Positions 10,280 through 20,243 of a stretch of DNA of 64,000 nucleotides are shown piece by piece. The stretch covers positions 1 through 64,000 of the forward strand of contig CAWFMB010000034.1 of the NCBI GenBank assembly GCA_963816685.1. The letters are read 5' to 3'. The translations under genes were made by a program, and so were the position numbers. This stretch comes from CAVYUC01 sp963816685 (lineage in GTDB: Bacteria; Bacteroidota; Bacteroidia; Bacteroidales; Prolixibacteraceae). Numbering within the stretch: position 1 is the stretch's first letter; the number at the start of each line of letters is the position of its first letter. The notes under the pieces were generated by a model, which searched no databases, had not been told where the DNA came from, and saw nothing but the letters and a program-made list of their open reading frames with translations.

Positions 10280-10626
10280 AGCGTTTTAATTTTGTTTTTT
10301 ATAAAAACTATAAAAGCAAATGGAAAGAGCGTTGTTGAAAATTTTGTGCCAAAGAACCTAAATGTTTCCCTGCGGGTTGATTATTAGGATGTTTTAAAAA
10401 TGAAGAGTAAAATTTATTAAAAGCTGTTTACTAAAAAGATTGTAGAAATGTGTAATGCAGTTGTAGTATTATTTCCCCAAATTGAGGAATGATTGTTATC
10501 ACCGCCACAAATGTGAAGGAATAAAGGAGAGCCCGGCAAACAGGGATCTTTTTTTATTGCTAAATTGAAAGTGGTGTTAAATAGTTAACTTATAATGACT
10601 AACTTAGTTCAATTAAACCTCGCAAT
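10280..10626. other. Divergent intergenic region between sigma factor and sensor kinase
   Basis: This 347-base AT-rich gap separates two divergently transcribed regulators and must carry both promoters. I do not see a clean TTTG/TAnnTTTG pair, an operator-like inverted repeat or a small gene in it. Confidence 0.4.
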
Positions 10627-13278
10627 ATGGCAGGAACCAGTTTAATAAATACAGATCATAATCATCAGGAACAACTTTTCAGATTAATATTTGAAAATGC
10701 AGCTGTAGGTATTGCGCGGTTGGACAAGGATGGCCACTTTCTTGCAGTAAATGAGAAATTGGCTGAAATTACAGGTTACACAGCAGAAGAGTTGTTACAA
10801 AAAACTTTTCAGGAGATTACTCATCCCGATGATTTGGAAAATGATCTCAAGCAGGCTGAGGCTATGTATCGGGGAGATATCTGTTCATACAGCATGGAAA
10901 AACGCTACATCAGAAAAGATGGTTCAATGGTGTGGGTTAAACTTACGGGTTCGGCTGTGTTTGATGAAAACGGCGGCTTTGAAATGTTTGTAGGAGTCGT
11001 GGAGGATATATCAGAAAAGAAAAAAACAGAAGAGATACTTCATAAAACATTAAAACAATATAAGGTTGCGAGTTCTGCTGCAAAAATTGGTGCTTATTAC
11101 CGGAACTTAAAAACGAATGAAGATCATTGGTCCCCTGAATTTCTTTCTTTATATGGCCTGAAGCCGGATGAATCTCTTCCGATGGAAGGCAAGATTCCTG
11201 CTGCAGTACATCCGGATGATCGGGAAAGTGTTCTTAACCTTGCACAACGGCATTATGATCATTCCAATAACACAGAATTTAGCAGCGATCACCGGATTAT
11301 TCTTCCGGATGGTGCAATTCGCTGGATGAATGTAAGGGGAGTTACAGAAAGGGATTCAGAAAATAATCCTGTAAAAACATACGGCATTGCAATGGATATT
11401 ACTGAACGTAAAGATGCGGAAGATGCATTGCGTAAATCAGAATTGAAATACAGAACATTGTTTGATTCAATTGATGAAGGATTTTCTATCTGTGAGTTAA
11501 TAGTTGATGAAGAGGGAAAACCATGCGATTTCCGGTGGCTGGAGGTAAATCCTTCATGGGAAAAACAAACAGGCCTTAAAAATCCTGTTGGGAAGAGTGC
11601 ACTGGAATTAGTGCCGAACCTCGAACAAAGTTGGATTGATACATACGGAAAGGTTGTGCTGACAGGAGAGCCTGTCCGTTTCCAGCAAAGTTCGGATGCT
11701 ATGGCCCGCTGGTTTGATGTATATTCTTTCAGGATAGGAGAACCAAAGCTCCGGAAGTTTGGAGCCTTGTTTAATGATATCACGAGGCGTAAAACTGCGG
11801 AGGATTTGTTGAGGCAAAATGAAATCATACTTCGCGAAAATAAAGAACGGTTGCAGGCAGCTTTGGAAGGAAGTAAGATGGGGACCTGGGATTTGGATTT
11901 AATAAACGGAACGACAATACGATCATTGCGTCATGATCAGATATGGGGCTACGCGCATGAAATAAAAGAATGGAATCTGGAAAATGCGATAAAGCAGGTT
12001 GTGCCGGAGGATCGTCAGATCATTGAAAAAGCATATGATAAGGCATTCAAAACGGGTTTGCTTTTCCATGAAAACCGCATTATCTGGCCTGATGGAAGTA
12101 TTCACTGGATAGCTGCCAGCGGGAGCGTACGATTCAACAAAAAGGGCAAGCCTGAGCGGGTGACCGGTGTTTTAGAAGATATAACCAAACGAAAAGAAGC
12201 AGAAATTAAACTTCAGGAAAGTGAAGAGAAATTTCGGACTCTTGCAAATAACATCTCCCAGCTGGTATGGATGGCCGATAACAATGGACGGATATTCTGG
12301 TACAATAAGCGGTGGCTTGATTATACAGGAAATTCTCCACAACAAATAGAAGGTTTGGGCTGGAAAAAAATTATTCATCCTGACCACTTAAAAAGACTCC
12401 TGAAAACTGTAAAACATGCAATAGAAACAGGAGAGGCATGGGAGGAACTGATCCAGTTAAGAAACACGGATAATGAATACAAATGGTTTCTTTTTGGTGC
12501 AATTCCTGTCTGGGATGAAATGGCACATCGTCTCCACTGGTTTGGTACAGCCACTGATATAACCAAACAAAGAAAAATAGAAGATTTGCTTAAAAAGGAA
12601 AAAGACCTTGTTGAAAATCTGCTTTACATTGCAGCGCACGACCTGAAAGGGCCGGTTGCAAACATGTATGGTTTCTTTAATATTATGGACGAACTGCCAC
12701 CTGAAAAGAAGCTGTCATTATTTGAGAATTTCAGAAAGTTAATAGATCAGATGGATAAAACAATCAGCGGAATTACAGATATATTGCGTGTAAGGGATAC
12801 TGATAATTCTTCTGCAACCGAGGTATATTTTGAGAGTTTGATGAATGATGTTATACCGGAATTCAGGGATAAACTAACACCTGCTGCCATTCATTTTGAT
12901 TTTTCCGGTAAACCCAATATTCAGTATATTGAACCATTTCTCTACAGCATAGTAAAAAACCTGATCAGCAATTCAATAAAATATTGCCGCGACTATGTTC
13001 CCCTGCATATTGAAATCTTTACACAAAAAGAAGGAAGTCATACTTTATTATCATTCAGTGACAATGGAATTGGAATTGATATCGGCAAATATGGAAATAA
13101 GTTGTTTTCACCTTTTCAGCGCCTGGAAGTGAGTAAAGCTACAGGAACAGGGATAGGATTGTTTTTAATCAAAAGTATAATTGAAAAAAACGGAGGCTAT
13201 ATAAAAGTTGAAAGCCAACCCGGAGAAGGCACAATTTTTTTATGCTACCTGAAAGAATATACAACCGGATCGGGTTAA
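10627..13278 (+). CDS. Multi-PAS sensor histidine kinase
   Basis: The 883-residue protein contains about five successive PAS/PAC units (roughly 12-134, 143-260, 271-390, 403-520 and 530-650). Each ends in a PAC-like signature such as GVVEDISEKK, GIAMDITERK, FNDITRRK, GVLEDITKRK or GTATDITKQR. A dimerisation/phosphoacceptor domain follows, with the phosphorylated His in IAAHDLKGPVANM (about residue 671). The HATPase domain has N box NLISNSIKYC, G1 box FSDNGIGIDI and G2 box GTGIGLFLIKSII. No transmembrane segment or signal peptide is visible, so it is probably a cytosolic sensor. There is no receiver domain or adjacent response regulator, so this is an orphan kinase. Confidence 0.92.
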   Translation: MAGTSLINTDHNHQEQLFRLIFENAAVGIARLDKDGHFLAVNEKLAEITGYTAEELLQKTFQEITHPDDLENDLKQAEAMYRGDICSYSMEKRYIRKDGSMVWVKLTGSAVFDENGGFEMFVGVVEDISEKKKTEEILHKTLKQYKVASSAAKIGAYYRNLKTNEDHWSPEFLSLYGLKPDESLPMEGKIPAAVHPDDRESVLNLAQRHYDHSNNTEFSSDHRIILPDGAIRWMNVRGVTERDSENNPVKTYGIAMDITERKDAEDALRKSELKYRTLFDSIDEGFSICELIVDEEGKPCDFRWLEVNPSWEKQTGLKNPVGKSALELVPNLEQSWIDTYGKVVLTGEPVRFQQSSDAMARWFDVYSFRIGEPKLRKFGALFNDITRRKTAEDLLRQNEIILRENKERLQAALEGSKMGTWDLDLINGTTIRSLRHDQIWGYAHEIKEWNLENAIKQVVPEDRQIIEKAYDKAFKTGLLFHENRIIWPDGSIHWIAASGSVRFNKKGKPERVTGVLEDITKRKEAEIKLQESEEKFRTLANNISQLVWMADNNGRIFWYNKRWLDYTGNSPQQIEGLGWKKIIHPDHLKRLLKTVKHAIETGEAWEELIQLRNTDNEYKWFLFGAIPVWDEMAHRLHWFGTATDITKQRKIEDLLKKEKDLVENLLYIAAHDLKGPVANMYGFFNIMDELPPEKKLSLFENFRKLIDQMDKTISGITDILRVRDTDNSSATEVYFESLMNDVIPEFRDKLTPAAIHFDFSGKPNIQYIEPFLYSIVKNLISNSIKYCRDYVPLHIEIFTQKEGSHTLLSFSDNGIGIDIGKYGNKLFSPFQRLEVSKATGTGIGLFLIKSIIEKNGGYIKVESQPGEGTIFLCYLKEYTTGSG

Positions 13279-13292
13279 GAAAAAAAGATATT

Positions 13293-13787
13293 GCCCGCAG
13301 ATTTTCGCAGACAAGAAACTAAATATAATCTGTTCTTTTTCTCTTCCTTCTCTGCGCTCGTCTGCGTGATCTGCGGGAGATTCTTTTTTGCCCGCGGTGG
13401 ACGCAGATTTTCGCAGACAAGAAAATAAGAATAATTTGTTCCTCTTCCTTCTCTGTGCGATCAGCGGGAGATTTTCTTTTTTCCCGCAGAGGACGCAGAT
13501 TTTCGCAGATAAGAAACTAAATATAATCTGTTTCTTTTCCTGTTCCTACTCTGCGTTCGTCTGCGTGATCTGCGGGAGATTCTTTTTTGCCTGCAGATTT
13601 TCGCAGATAAGAAACTAAATATAATCTGTTTTTTTTCCTATTCCTACTCTGCGTTCGTCTGCGTGATCTGCGGGATATTCTTTTTTTGCCCGCAGATTTT
13701 CGCAGATAAGAAACTAAAAATAATCTGTTCCTTTTCCTCTTCCTTCTCTGCGCTTTTCTGCGCGATCTGCGGGAGATTCTTTTTTTC
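13293..13787. repeat. Tandem array of five ~98-bp self-complementary units
   Basis: The array begins 14 bases after the sensor kinase stop codon. Each unit opens with cccgcagattttcgcaga, has an AT-rich middle (agaaactaaatataatctg) and a CT-rich tract, and closes with tctgcgtgatctgcggg. Opening and closing segments are reverse complements, so each unit can fold into a long hairpin followed by a T-run. Units start near 13293, 13390, 13483, 13587 and 13687. A pyrimidine tract runs on to about 13840. Short frames inside it are periodic artefacts. Confidence 0.8.
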
Positions 13788-13919
13788 CCTCTTCCTTTTC
13801 CTTTTCCTGCTCCTTTTCCTCTTCCTGTTCTTCGCTCGGCCGGATTGAAAACAGGTTTTGATGAAGTTATGGTTATATTTGTTAAAATTGCAGTTAAGCA
13901 ATTCAGTTTATATCCGCAT

Positions 13920-15527
13920 ATGAAAAAGATGAGTTTATTTTTAGCTGGTAATATTATTACTGTATTTTTATTTGCACAGACAATTCATGAACGGAATATT
14001 CTTCATGCCCAGAAAATCAACGAACATAAAGTGGTTCTTGATGGCGAAAAGAAAATAATTTCATGGATTACTCCGCAATCAAAAGCATTTGATACATTTC
14101 TTCATCAGCGCTGGAATTTCATCAAAAATCGAGTTCCCGATTATCCGGGAACTGATTACCCGCAGTACTATTTTTCGTGTGGCTACAGCAATCAGAATTA
14201 TGGTGTTCCCAGCGGGTGGATGAATGATGTGGCCGAAAAGATTCCAAACTGGTTTGAGTCGGCGCGATTGTATTATGCATATACCGGCGATGAAAGTGTA
14301 ATGGAAATCGTAAAAAATCTTGCAGATTATGCACTTGAACATGGTACAAGTCCGGCTGATTTTGCCTGGCCCGATTTTCCGTACACTACTACAAATGCCG
14401 GCGATCCTGAATTCCGGGGTTTTACAGCACGGCTGGCCCTGCATGAAATCCAGGTGGATCATGCTGCCGATATGGGATTAACATATTACCGGATGTACAG
14501 GTTTTTTGGAGATGAAAAATACAAGATTGCTGCGCTACATATTGCAGATGTCCTTGCAAAAAATGCACGTACAGGATCGGCGACTAAATCAGTGTGGCCG
14601 TACCGTGTAAACATGAAAACAGGCGAAATTACATCTGAATACGGCGCAAACTGGATTGGAGCGTACGATTTACTGAAATCGCTTGCAGAAGATAATGTGG
14701 GCAATGTTGCTGCGTATCGTTCGGCAGCGGAGAAAGCAAGAGATTTTATGCTGAATTATCCGATGAAAACCGGATACTGGACCGATGGTCACACCGACAC
14801 CGACATCAACAGCAACACCTACAGAAGCAACATGAGTAACAGCAATACCAAACTGTATATTTTCGATCATCCTGAATTTGACCCCAACTGGAAAACAGAT
14901 ATCCCGGAAATGATTGCCTGGACGGAGAAATATTTTGTTGATCGCTGCAACAAAGGCGAACCTTCCACACAATGGGGTGCAAACCTTGTCGGCGAGCAGG
15001 ATGATTTTTTGCCGAAAATGGATTATCAGACTGCACGCTACAGCGCTGCATGTGCTAGGTGGTATGCAGTTTCGGGCGACGAATCGTATAAAGAAAAGGC
15101 ATACCGTTCGCTGAACTGGGTAACGTATTGCAACGATTCCCTTGGAATGGCATACGAAAGTCCGGTGAGTGTGGGTGTGGAGAGCTGGTGGTCGGATTGC
15201 TACGGCGAATGTCCGCGGATGTTTTATCCTGTTTTTGCCGCCATGCCGGAGTGGGCACCTCCCGGAGAAAATCATATCCTGTATTCTGAAGGTGTGTTGA
15301 AAAAGGTAAGTTATTCGGGAAATCAGGTACAATATACTGCAGTAAATAATTCAGGGAAAGAATATTTGCGGCTCGCGTTTAAACCCGCCAAAGTGCTGCT
15401 AAACGGGCAACCTTTGGAACCGGTTAACGATGAAAAACAGCCTGGATATGTATTGAAGGATTTGGGGGAGAACGATTATTCAGTTATTGTAACGCATAAA
15501 AATGCAGGTGAGGTTACTATCTTGTAA
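13920..15527 (+). CDS. Secreted (alpha/alpha)-toroid protein of unknown specificity
   Basis: I chose the ATG at 13920 because it gives a signal peptide (MKKMSLFLAGNIITVFLFAQ) directly. The frame is open back to 13845, but that would prepend a non-signal sequence. The mature part of about 515 residues is rich in helical hairpins with aromatic motifs (WFESARLYYAYTGDESVMEI, YYRMYRFFGDEKYKIAALHI, YSAACARWYAVSGDESYKEK). This is the pattern of six-hairpin glycosidases and polysaccharide lyases. The last 90 residues look like a small beta domain. I cannot name the family or a catalytic residue. It is the first gene of a four-gene operon of exported enzymes, and GH30-PHP follows after 41 bases. Confidence 0.75.
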   Translation: MKKMSLFLAGNIITVFLFAQTIHERNILHAQKINEHKVVLDGEKKIISWITPQSKAFDTFLHQRWNFIKNRVPDYPGTDYPQYYFSCGYSNQNYGVPSGWMNDVAEKIPNWFESARLYYAYTGDESVMEIVKNLADYALEHGTSPADFAWPDFPYTTTNAGDPEFRGFTARLALHEIQVDHAADMGLTYYRMYRFFGDEKYKIAALHIADVLAKNARTGSATKSVWPYRVNMKTGEITSEYGANWIGAYDLLKSLAEDNVGNVAAYRSAAEKARDFMLNYPMKTGYWTDGHTDTDINSNTYRSNMSNSNTKLYIFDHPEFDPNWKTDIPEMIAWTEKYFVDRCNKGEPSTQWGANLVGEQDDFLPKMDYQTARYSAACARWYAVSGDESYKEKAYRSLNWVTYCNDSLGMAYESPVSVGVESWWSDCYGECPRMFYPVFAAMPEWAPPGENHILYSEGVLKKVSYSGNQVQYTAVNNSGKEYLRLAFKPAKVLLNGQPLEPVNDEKQPGYVLKDLGENDYSVIVTHKNAGEVTIL

Positions 15528-15568
15528 ATGTATACACCCTGGATTGGTGGGTAATAAATCACTTTAAA

Positions 15569-18271
15569 ATGAGAAAATCAGCAATAAGTTTTATTCTGTT
15601 TTTTATCCTGTTCATTTCAAATTTACAAGGTCAAAACAGAGAAGTTATAAACGTTGAAATTGATGGGTCTGAAGAATTTCAGGTTATCGATGGCTTTGGA
15701 GTAAACATCAACACGGCCTGGTGGTACGATGGCGAATACCGGAATACCGATGTATTAAAACCTGCAATTGATTTGCTGGTCGATTCGCTGGGCGCCTCCA
15801 TATTCCGCGCTGTAATTGAAGAAATCGACTGGGAAGCAATCAATGATGATAATGATCCAAATAATTTCAACTGGAATTATTACAATAAAGTCTTTTCAGA
15901 TACACGGTTTCAGGGGGTTTGGAATACGTTACGCTACCTGAATCAAAAAGGAATTACCGATAAATTGATTATCAGCATTATGGGTGGAGCCCCAGCTGCT
16001 GAACCACTTGCCGCACCGGACGGGCAAAAAAGCTGGATGGGCGGTACAGACTACTCTGTTAATCCTGCCAAGGAGGACGAGTTGGTTGAATCTCTCGCAG
16101 CCTTACTTTATTATGCCCGCAATACTGCCGGAATTCAGTTTTCTCTTGTTTCACCCATGAATGAAACGGATATTATTTCAATGACGAAAAGTGCTGATCA
16201 TCCTGATGGAATAGTTGAAGGGCCAAATATACCGGATGCCGTTCAGTTTGCGCGCATCATTAAGAAGCTTGGTAAAAAACTGGATGAAATTGATATGAGC
16301 GATATTCGTTTTGTCGCACCCGATGCAGGAGGCGACCAATTATTTGCTTCTTGTCTGGAAGAAATGATTAAAGACCCGTATACAATGGGTAAACTGGCTT
16401 ATTGGGGCGTACATGATTATGGCAGAAACGCGGATAATTATAAAAAAATAGTCAGTAACGCAGCAAACCCAAACCAATCATTCTGGGTAACCGAAATGGC
16501 CGGAATTGATAATTTGCTTGGCCAGCTTGATGACGGCGCACAATCATACATCTTTTGGGACGGTTATGATTGTGTTTACCAGCATGCACGACGAAATGGT
16601 TATGGCAGCATACCACCAAACGACTGGGTGTTTTGGATCGATGAAGAGGGCAAACCCCTCATTGAATTCATTCCGTCAACAAAAAGCTGGGCGCCGCGAA
16701 TGCAGTTTTACGAATTCGCCCAGGTTTTCAAATATGTGGAGCCTGGTGCCACCAGAATTGACGCAACAACAGATGATGAAAATCTTGTTGTTCGTTCATT
16801 TCTCAATCCGGATGGTCAATTGATAATTACCGGCCGCAATACAGGCGAAAAGGAAGTTTCCATCATTGGTAAGCTGCACAATATTCAGTCGGTTAACAAA
16901 TTAAAATTAAGCTGGACGACCGCTGAAGTAAACCTTCATGAAAGTAAGGACGTGGTGGTAAATGATAATAAAATAAATGTTACCGTTCCACCAAATAGTA
17001 TTTTTACTTTAGCGGGTATAACTGATTTTGAAGCGGATAATGCATCTGGTTATAAACCTGAACCTTCGGGTTGGTATGCAGGCGATATGCATGTGCATCG
17101 GAATTGCGGGGAAGTTACCGGCATCACTCCCGATTATGAAATTATAGAAATGATGGAACAGAATGATTTGGCTGTTGTTTCAATGCTGGCCGACATGGGA
17201 AATGCTGAAGTAAAACCAAGTGAAACCGATTTACCAAAGGTAAACGGTGGAGATGCACCGGAATCAAAGCCGGGACGGATAATGCACTGGGATGCGGAAT
17301 GGCATTTTGATCCCGCAGGAGTTACTTTTGAAAAACAGGCCATTGGAGGTCACCTTGTTATGCTTGGATTGAAAGAAGCACATCAGATGTGGTCTGAATC
17401 GCCGTACAAAATTCTTGAATGGGCAAATGATCAGGGTGCAGTAACCGGTCTTTGTCACATGCAATATTTGAATGACAAGTTTCAGGATGAATTAAACTGC
17501 TGTGCCCCGCTTGATTTTCCTGTTGAAGTTGCGTTGGGTACCATTGATTTTCTGGCTGAAGATGTTTGGGTTAACGATGCAGCTGTAAATGCATATTACA
17601 AATTGCTGAATTGCGGATTTAAACCCGGATGGGCTGCCGGTACTGACTTCCCCTGCAACAACAGTGAGCCTCCCGGAAGTTTGCTTACATATGTAAGGAT
17701 TGACAATCAGCCGTTAACTTATGAGAAATGGATCGATGGAATAAAAAAAGGAAGAACTGTGGTTGCATTGAATGGGCACAATGAATTTTTGGATTTAAAA
17801 GTAAATGATAATTCAGGTCCGGGAGACGAAATAAATTTAATAAAGGGTGCAAAAGTTTCGGTAAATGTTAAATGGACAGCGGCAAAAGAACTCACCGGAA
17901 GCATCGAATTGATTTGCAACGGGAAAGTAGTGGCAACTCAGGATGGAATGGCAAAACCAGGTACACCGGTAGTCATGGAAGCTTCGTTGGAAATTCCCGG
18001 GAGCAGCTGGATTTGTGCGCGACGAATGAACGAAAGCGGCCATCAGTCGCACACTGCACCGGTTTATATTTCGGTGAATAATAAACCAATCAGAGCAAGT
18101 GCTGAAGATGCAGAATTTTTTGTGGATTGGATTGACAAATTGATTACAAACACTGCTGCCGGTGGACCCTGGAACAAGTATTTCCCAAATGATTTGAAGC
18201 AGGTTCAAAATCGGTATCAACAGGCAAAACAGGTGTACAGTAAGATTGCCAAAGAAGCTAAAACATTATAG
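15569..18271 (+). CDS. Secreted GH30-like hydrolase fused to a CehA/McbA-type PHP metallohydrolase
   Basis: After a signal peptide (MRKSAISFILFFILFISNLQG) come about 470 residues of clan GH-A glycosidase most like GH30. These include FQVIDGFGVNIN at the N-terminus, probable acid/base E199 in SPMNETD and nucleophile E309 in WVTEMAG. A C-terminal beta domain ends near IFTLAG. The second half (about 495-830) is a PHP-type metal-dependent hydrolase of the CehA/McbA kind, with GDMHVH (H508, H510), a later GHLVMLGL and GWAAGTDFPCN. A beta-sandwich and helical tail complete 900 residues. GH30 enzymes act on beta-glucosides, xylans or fucosides, and the PHP domain suggests phosphoester or other ester/amide hydrolysis. 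Fusion of the two is unusual. The next gene starts 4 bases after the stop. Confidence 0.85.
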   Translation: MRKSAISFILFFILFISNLQGQNREVINVEIDGSEEFQVIDGFGVNINTAWWYDGEYRNTDVLKPAIDLLVDSLGASIFRAVIEEIDWEAINDDNDPNNFNWNYYNKVFSDTRFQGVWNTLRYLNQKGITDKLIISIMGGAPAAEPLAAPDGQKSWMGGTDYSVNPAKEDELVESLAALLYYARNTAGIQFSLVSPMNETDIISMTKSADHPDGIVEGPNIPDAVQFARIIKKLGKKLDEIDMSDIRFVAPDAGGDQLFASCLEEMIKDPYTMGKLAYWGVHDYGRNADNYKKIVSNAANPNQSFWVTEMAGIDNLLGQLDDGAQSYIFWDGYDCVYQHARRNGYGSIPPNDWVFWIDEEGKPLIEFIPSTKSWAPRMQFYEFAQVFKYVEPGATRIDATTDDENLVVRSFLNPDGQLIITGRNTGEKEVSIIGKLHNIQSVNKLKLSWTTAEVNLHESKDVVVNDNKINVTVPPNSIFTLAGITDFEADNASGYKPEPSGWYAGDMHVHRNCGEVTGITPDYEIIEMMEQNDLAVVSMLADMGNAEVKPSETDLPKVNGGDAPESKPGRIMHWDAEWHFDPAGVTFEKQAIGGHLVMLGLKEAHQMWSESPYKILEWANDQGAVTGLCHMQYLNDKFQDELNCCAPLDFPVEVALGTIDFLAEDVWVNDAAVNAYYKLLNCGFKPGWAAGTDFPCNNSEPPGSLLTYVRIDNQPLTYEKWIDGIKKGRTVVALNGHNEFLDLKVNDNSGPGDEINLIKGAKVSVNVKWTAAKELTGSIELICNGKVVATQDGMAKPGTPVVMEASLEIPGSSWICARRMNESGHQSHTAPVYISVNNKPIRASAEDAEFFVDWIDKLITNTAAGGPWNKYFPNDLKQVQNRYQQAKQVYSKIAKEAKTL

Positions 18272-18275
18272 GATC

Positions 18276-20243
18276 ATGATTATGGATGCAAAATCATCAA
18301 TCATTTTAGTTGTTCTGATAAGCATTTCAACACTTTCATTTTCACAAAATGAATGGGAGGTCGGGAAGGATTATATTATCCATAACAATAACGATATCTT
18401 TTTGAATGGTGTGAATTATGTTCCGCCAAAAGAATGGATGTTCATGTTGGATAAATGGGATGAGGCCCAGGCCGAAAAGGACATCGCGGGCATGAAAAGT
18501 CTTGGGGTAAAGTGTGTACGGTTTTTTCCATTATGGAATACAGTTCAGCCTGAGCCAAATCAGCTTGATGAACAAATAATGCAGCGGATTGACCGCATCC
18601 TTGAGTTGGGAGCAAAATACGGACTTTACTACCAGATTACACCACTTACAGGTTGGATGTCAGGGGGAACATTTCTCCCGGATTGGGCAACCGGTAATAT
18701 TTTTACTGACCCGGAAATCATTGAAGGGGAAAAATATCTTGTCAAATCGTTTGCAGAACGTTACAAGGATAATCCTGCACTGCAGGGTTTCGATTTTGGA
18801 AATGAAATCAATGTGCTCGTAAGTCAAATGAAACTGGATGTTACTCCTGCCGAAATTGATGTGTGGATGCAAACCATTTACAAAGCTTTTAAGGAGGGAG
18901 ATCCGGATTGTATTATCACCAACGGAATTGGAACCGGTTTCGACCCTTACTTCAATATTGAGGCAATAAGTAAATCCAGCGATTACATGTCGGTTCATTC
19001 CTATCCTTTTTTTCATGGCACCCACCGTCTCGATCCTTCCATCGGCCAACGAACGATGTACAGTGGAAATTTTATTACTGAATGGGCAGCAATGGTCAAC
19101 AAACCGGTTTTACTGCAGGAAAACGGGACAACCCGTCCTGGAAAAGAGGCAGCAAAAACACTGCGCATTTATTATATAAGTAGCTGGGCCGAAGGTGCTG
19201 CCGGATATTTCTGGTGGGGTTCCCATATGATTGAACCCGCTTACATTGTACATTCCCCCGGATTAAGGGTCGAATATTCAATCGATGCAATGAAAGAAGG
19301 TAATTTAAGGGGGGATAAAACAATGGGTTTGCTATCGGTAGAAAATATTCCTGAAACCAGTGGTTTGGAATATAAAAAATGTACAGAATGGGTGGGTAAG
19401 CTTGATGTCGGCTGGAAGGACAAGTTGCCTGTTTGTTATATAATTGTTCCTCATACAACTGAATTTTACAACACAATGTTGAAATTTATTACTCCGTTTA
19501 CACTTGCAAAACAGGCACATTTCGACGTTAAACTACTTTGGGAAGATCAGAAAGTTCCGGATGATGCATCTGCTGTTTTTATTTCAGGGTTTCAACTTTC
19601 ATCAATGGGAAAAATTAACATTGGAAAATACCTGAACAGCGGTGGAAAGGTCTTTCAGTCGTTTTACAATGATCTTTCCACAAATATCGAAATTTCGGAT
19701 CAAACTGTTATTGCCGGTTCATTAACCCTGTCTTTGAACGGTGATAAAAATGAAAAATCACAGTTGAATTCATTAAAAGTTCAGAATGTTACAATCAGAG
19801 AAATTACTGTTGATGGTTTAAGAGTATCTGCAATTAATAATCCTGTTAAATTGCCCGGCCATCAGAAGGAAATCAAAAATCTTTTTGTAAAAAGCAAAGC
19901 TGGCAAAGGAGCTTTTTATTATCTGGCAATGAATCCCGAAGAATCATTGGGAAATGTGAATAATCCATGGTCAGACGATGATTCATACCTGTTTTATGAG
20001 GAATTGAAGCCTGAAACAGAATTTGATATTGACAACAGGTTGGTTGAATTTTATCATAAAGTACGGGGTAAAGAGGAAATCCTGGTTTTGATAAATCACG
20101 AAAATTCATCACAAAATGTATCGTTGCTTTGCAAAAATAAAGTCGCAATCGAAAATGCAGTTGAGAATAACAGTTATGGGAAAAATGATAAGTTTCATTT
20201 TAAAATGGACCCGGCAGGAGTTTTAATTTTGAGGGTGTTATGA
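18276..20243 (+). CDS. Secreted GH5-like clan GH-A glycosidase
   Basis: The ATG at 18276 lies 4 bases after the upstream stop and gives MIMDAKSSIILVVLISIS, a good signal peptide. A TTG at 18246 would overlap the upstream gene and is less likely. The TIM-barrel part (about 25-330) has acid/base E177 in DFGNEINV and nucleophile E282 in LLQENGT, with WNTVQPEP and VHSYPFF typical of cellulase/mannanase-like GH5 enzymes. About 300 residues of Rossmann-like and beta-rich sequence follow, resembling the accessory domains of beta-galactosidase-type proteins. Substrate is not predictable. It is translationally coupled to the next gene by an ATGA overlap at 20240-20243. Confidence 0.82.
   Translation: MIMDAKSSIILVVLISISTLSFSQNEWEVGKDYIIHNNNDIFLNGVNYVPPKEWMFMLDKWDEAQAEKDIAGMKSLGVKCVRFFPLWNTVQPEPNQLDEQIMQRIDRILELGAKYGLYYQITPLTGWMSGGTFLPDWATGNIFTDPEIIEGEKYLVKSFAERYKDNPALQGFDFGNEINVLVSQMKLDVTPAEIDVWMQTIYKAFKEGDPDCIITNGIGTGFDPYFNIEAISKSSDYMSVHSYPFFHGTHRLDPSIGQRTMYSGNFITEWAAMVNKPVLLQENGTTRPGKEAAKTLRIYYISSWAEGAAGYFWWGSHMIEPAYIVHSPGLRVEYSIDAMKEGNLRGDKTMGLLSVENIPETSGLEYKKCTEWVGKLDVGWKDKLPVCYIIVPHTTEFYNTMLKFITPFTLAKQAHFDVKLLWEDQKVPDDASAVFISGFQLSSMGKINIGKYLNSGGKVFQSFYNDLSTNIEISDQTVIAGSLTLSLNGDKNEKSQLNSLKVQNVTIREITVDGLRVSAINNPVKLPGHQKEIKNLFVKSKAGKGAFYYLAMNPEESLGNVNNPWSDDDSYLFYEELKPETEFDIDNRLVEFYHKVRGKEEILVLINHENSSQNVSLLCKNKVAIENAVENNSYGKNDKFHFKMDPAGVLILRVL

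Noticed and set aside
13388..13901. Frames within the 98-bp array, including a Lys/Arg/Glu-rich minus-strand frame
   Set aside because: They follow the repeat and the polypyrimidine tract; the sequence is low-complexity and not protein-like.
14670..15332. 220-codon minus-strand frame inside the toroid gene
   Set aside because: It is antisense to a well-supported exported protein, with no signal or family motif.
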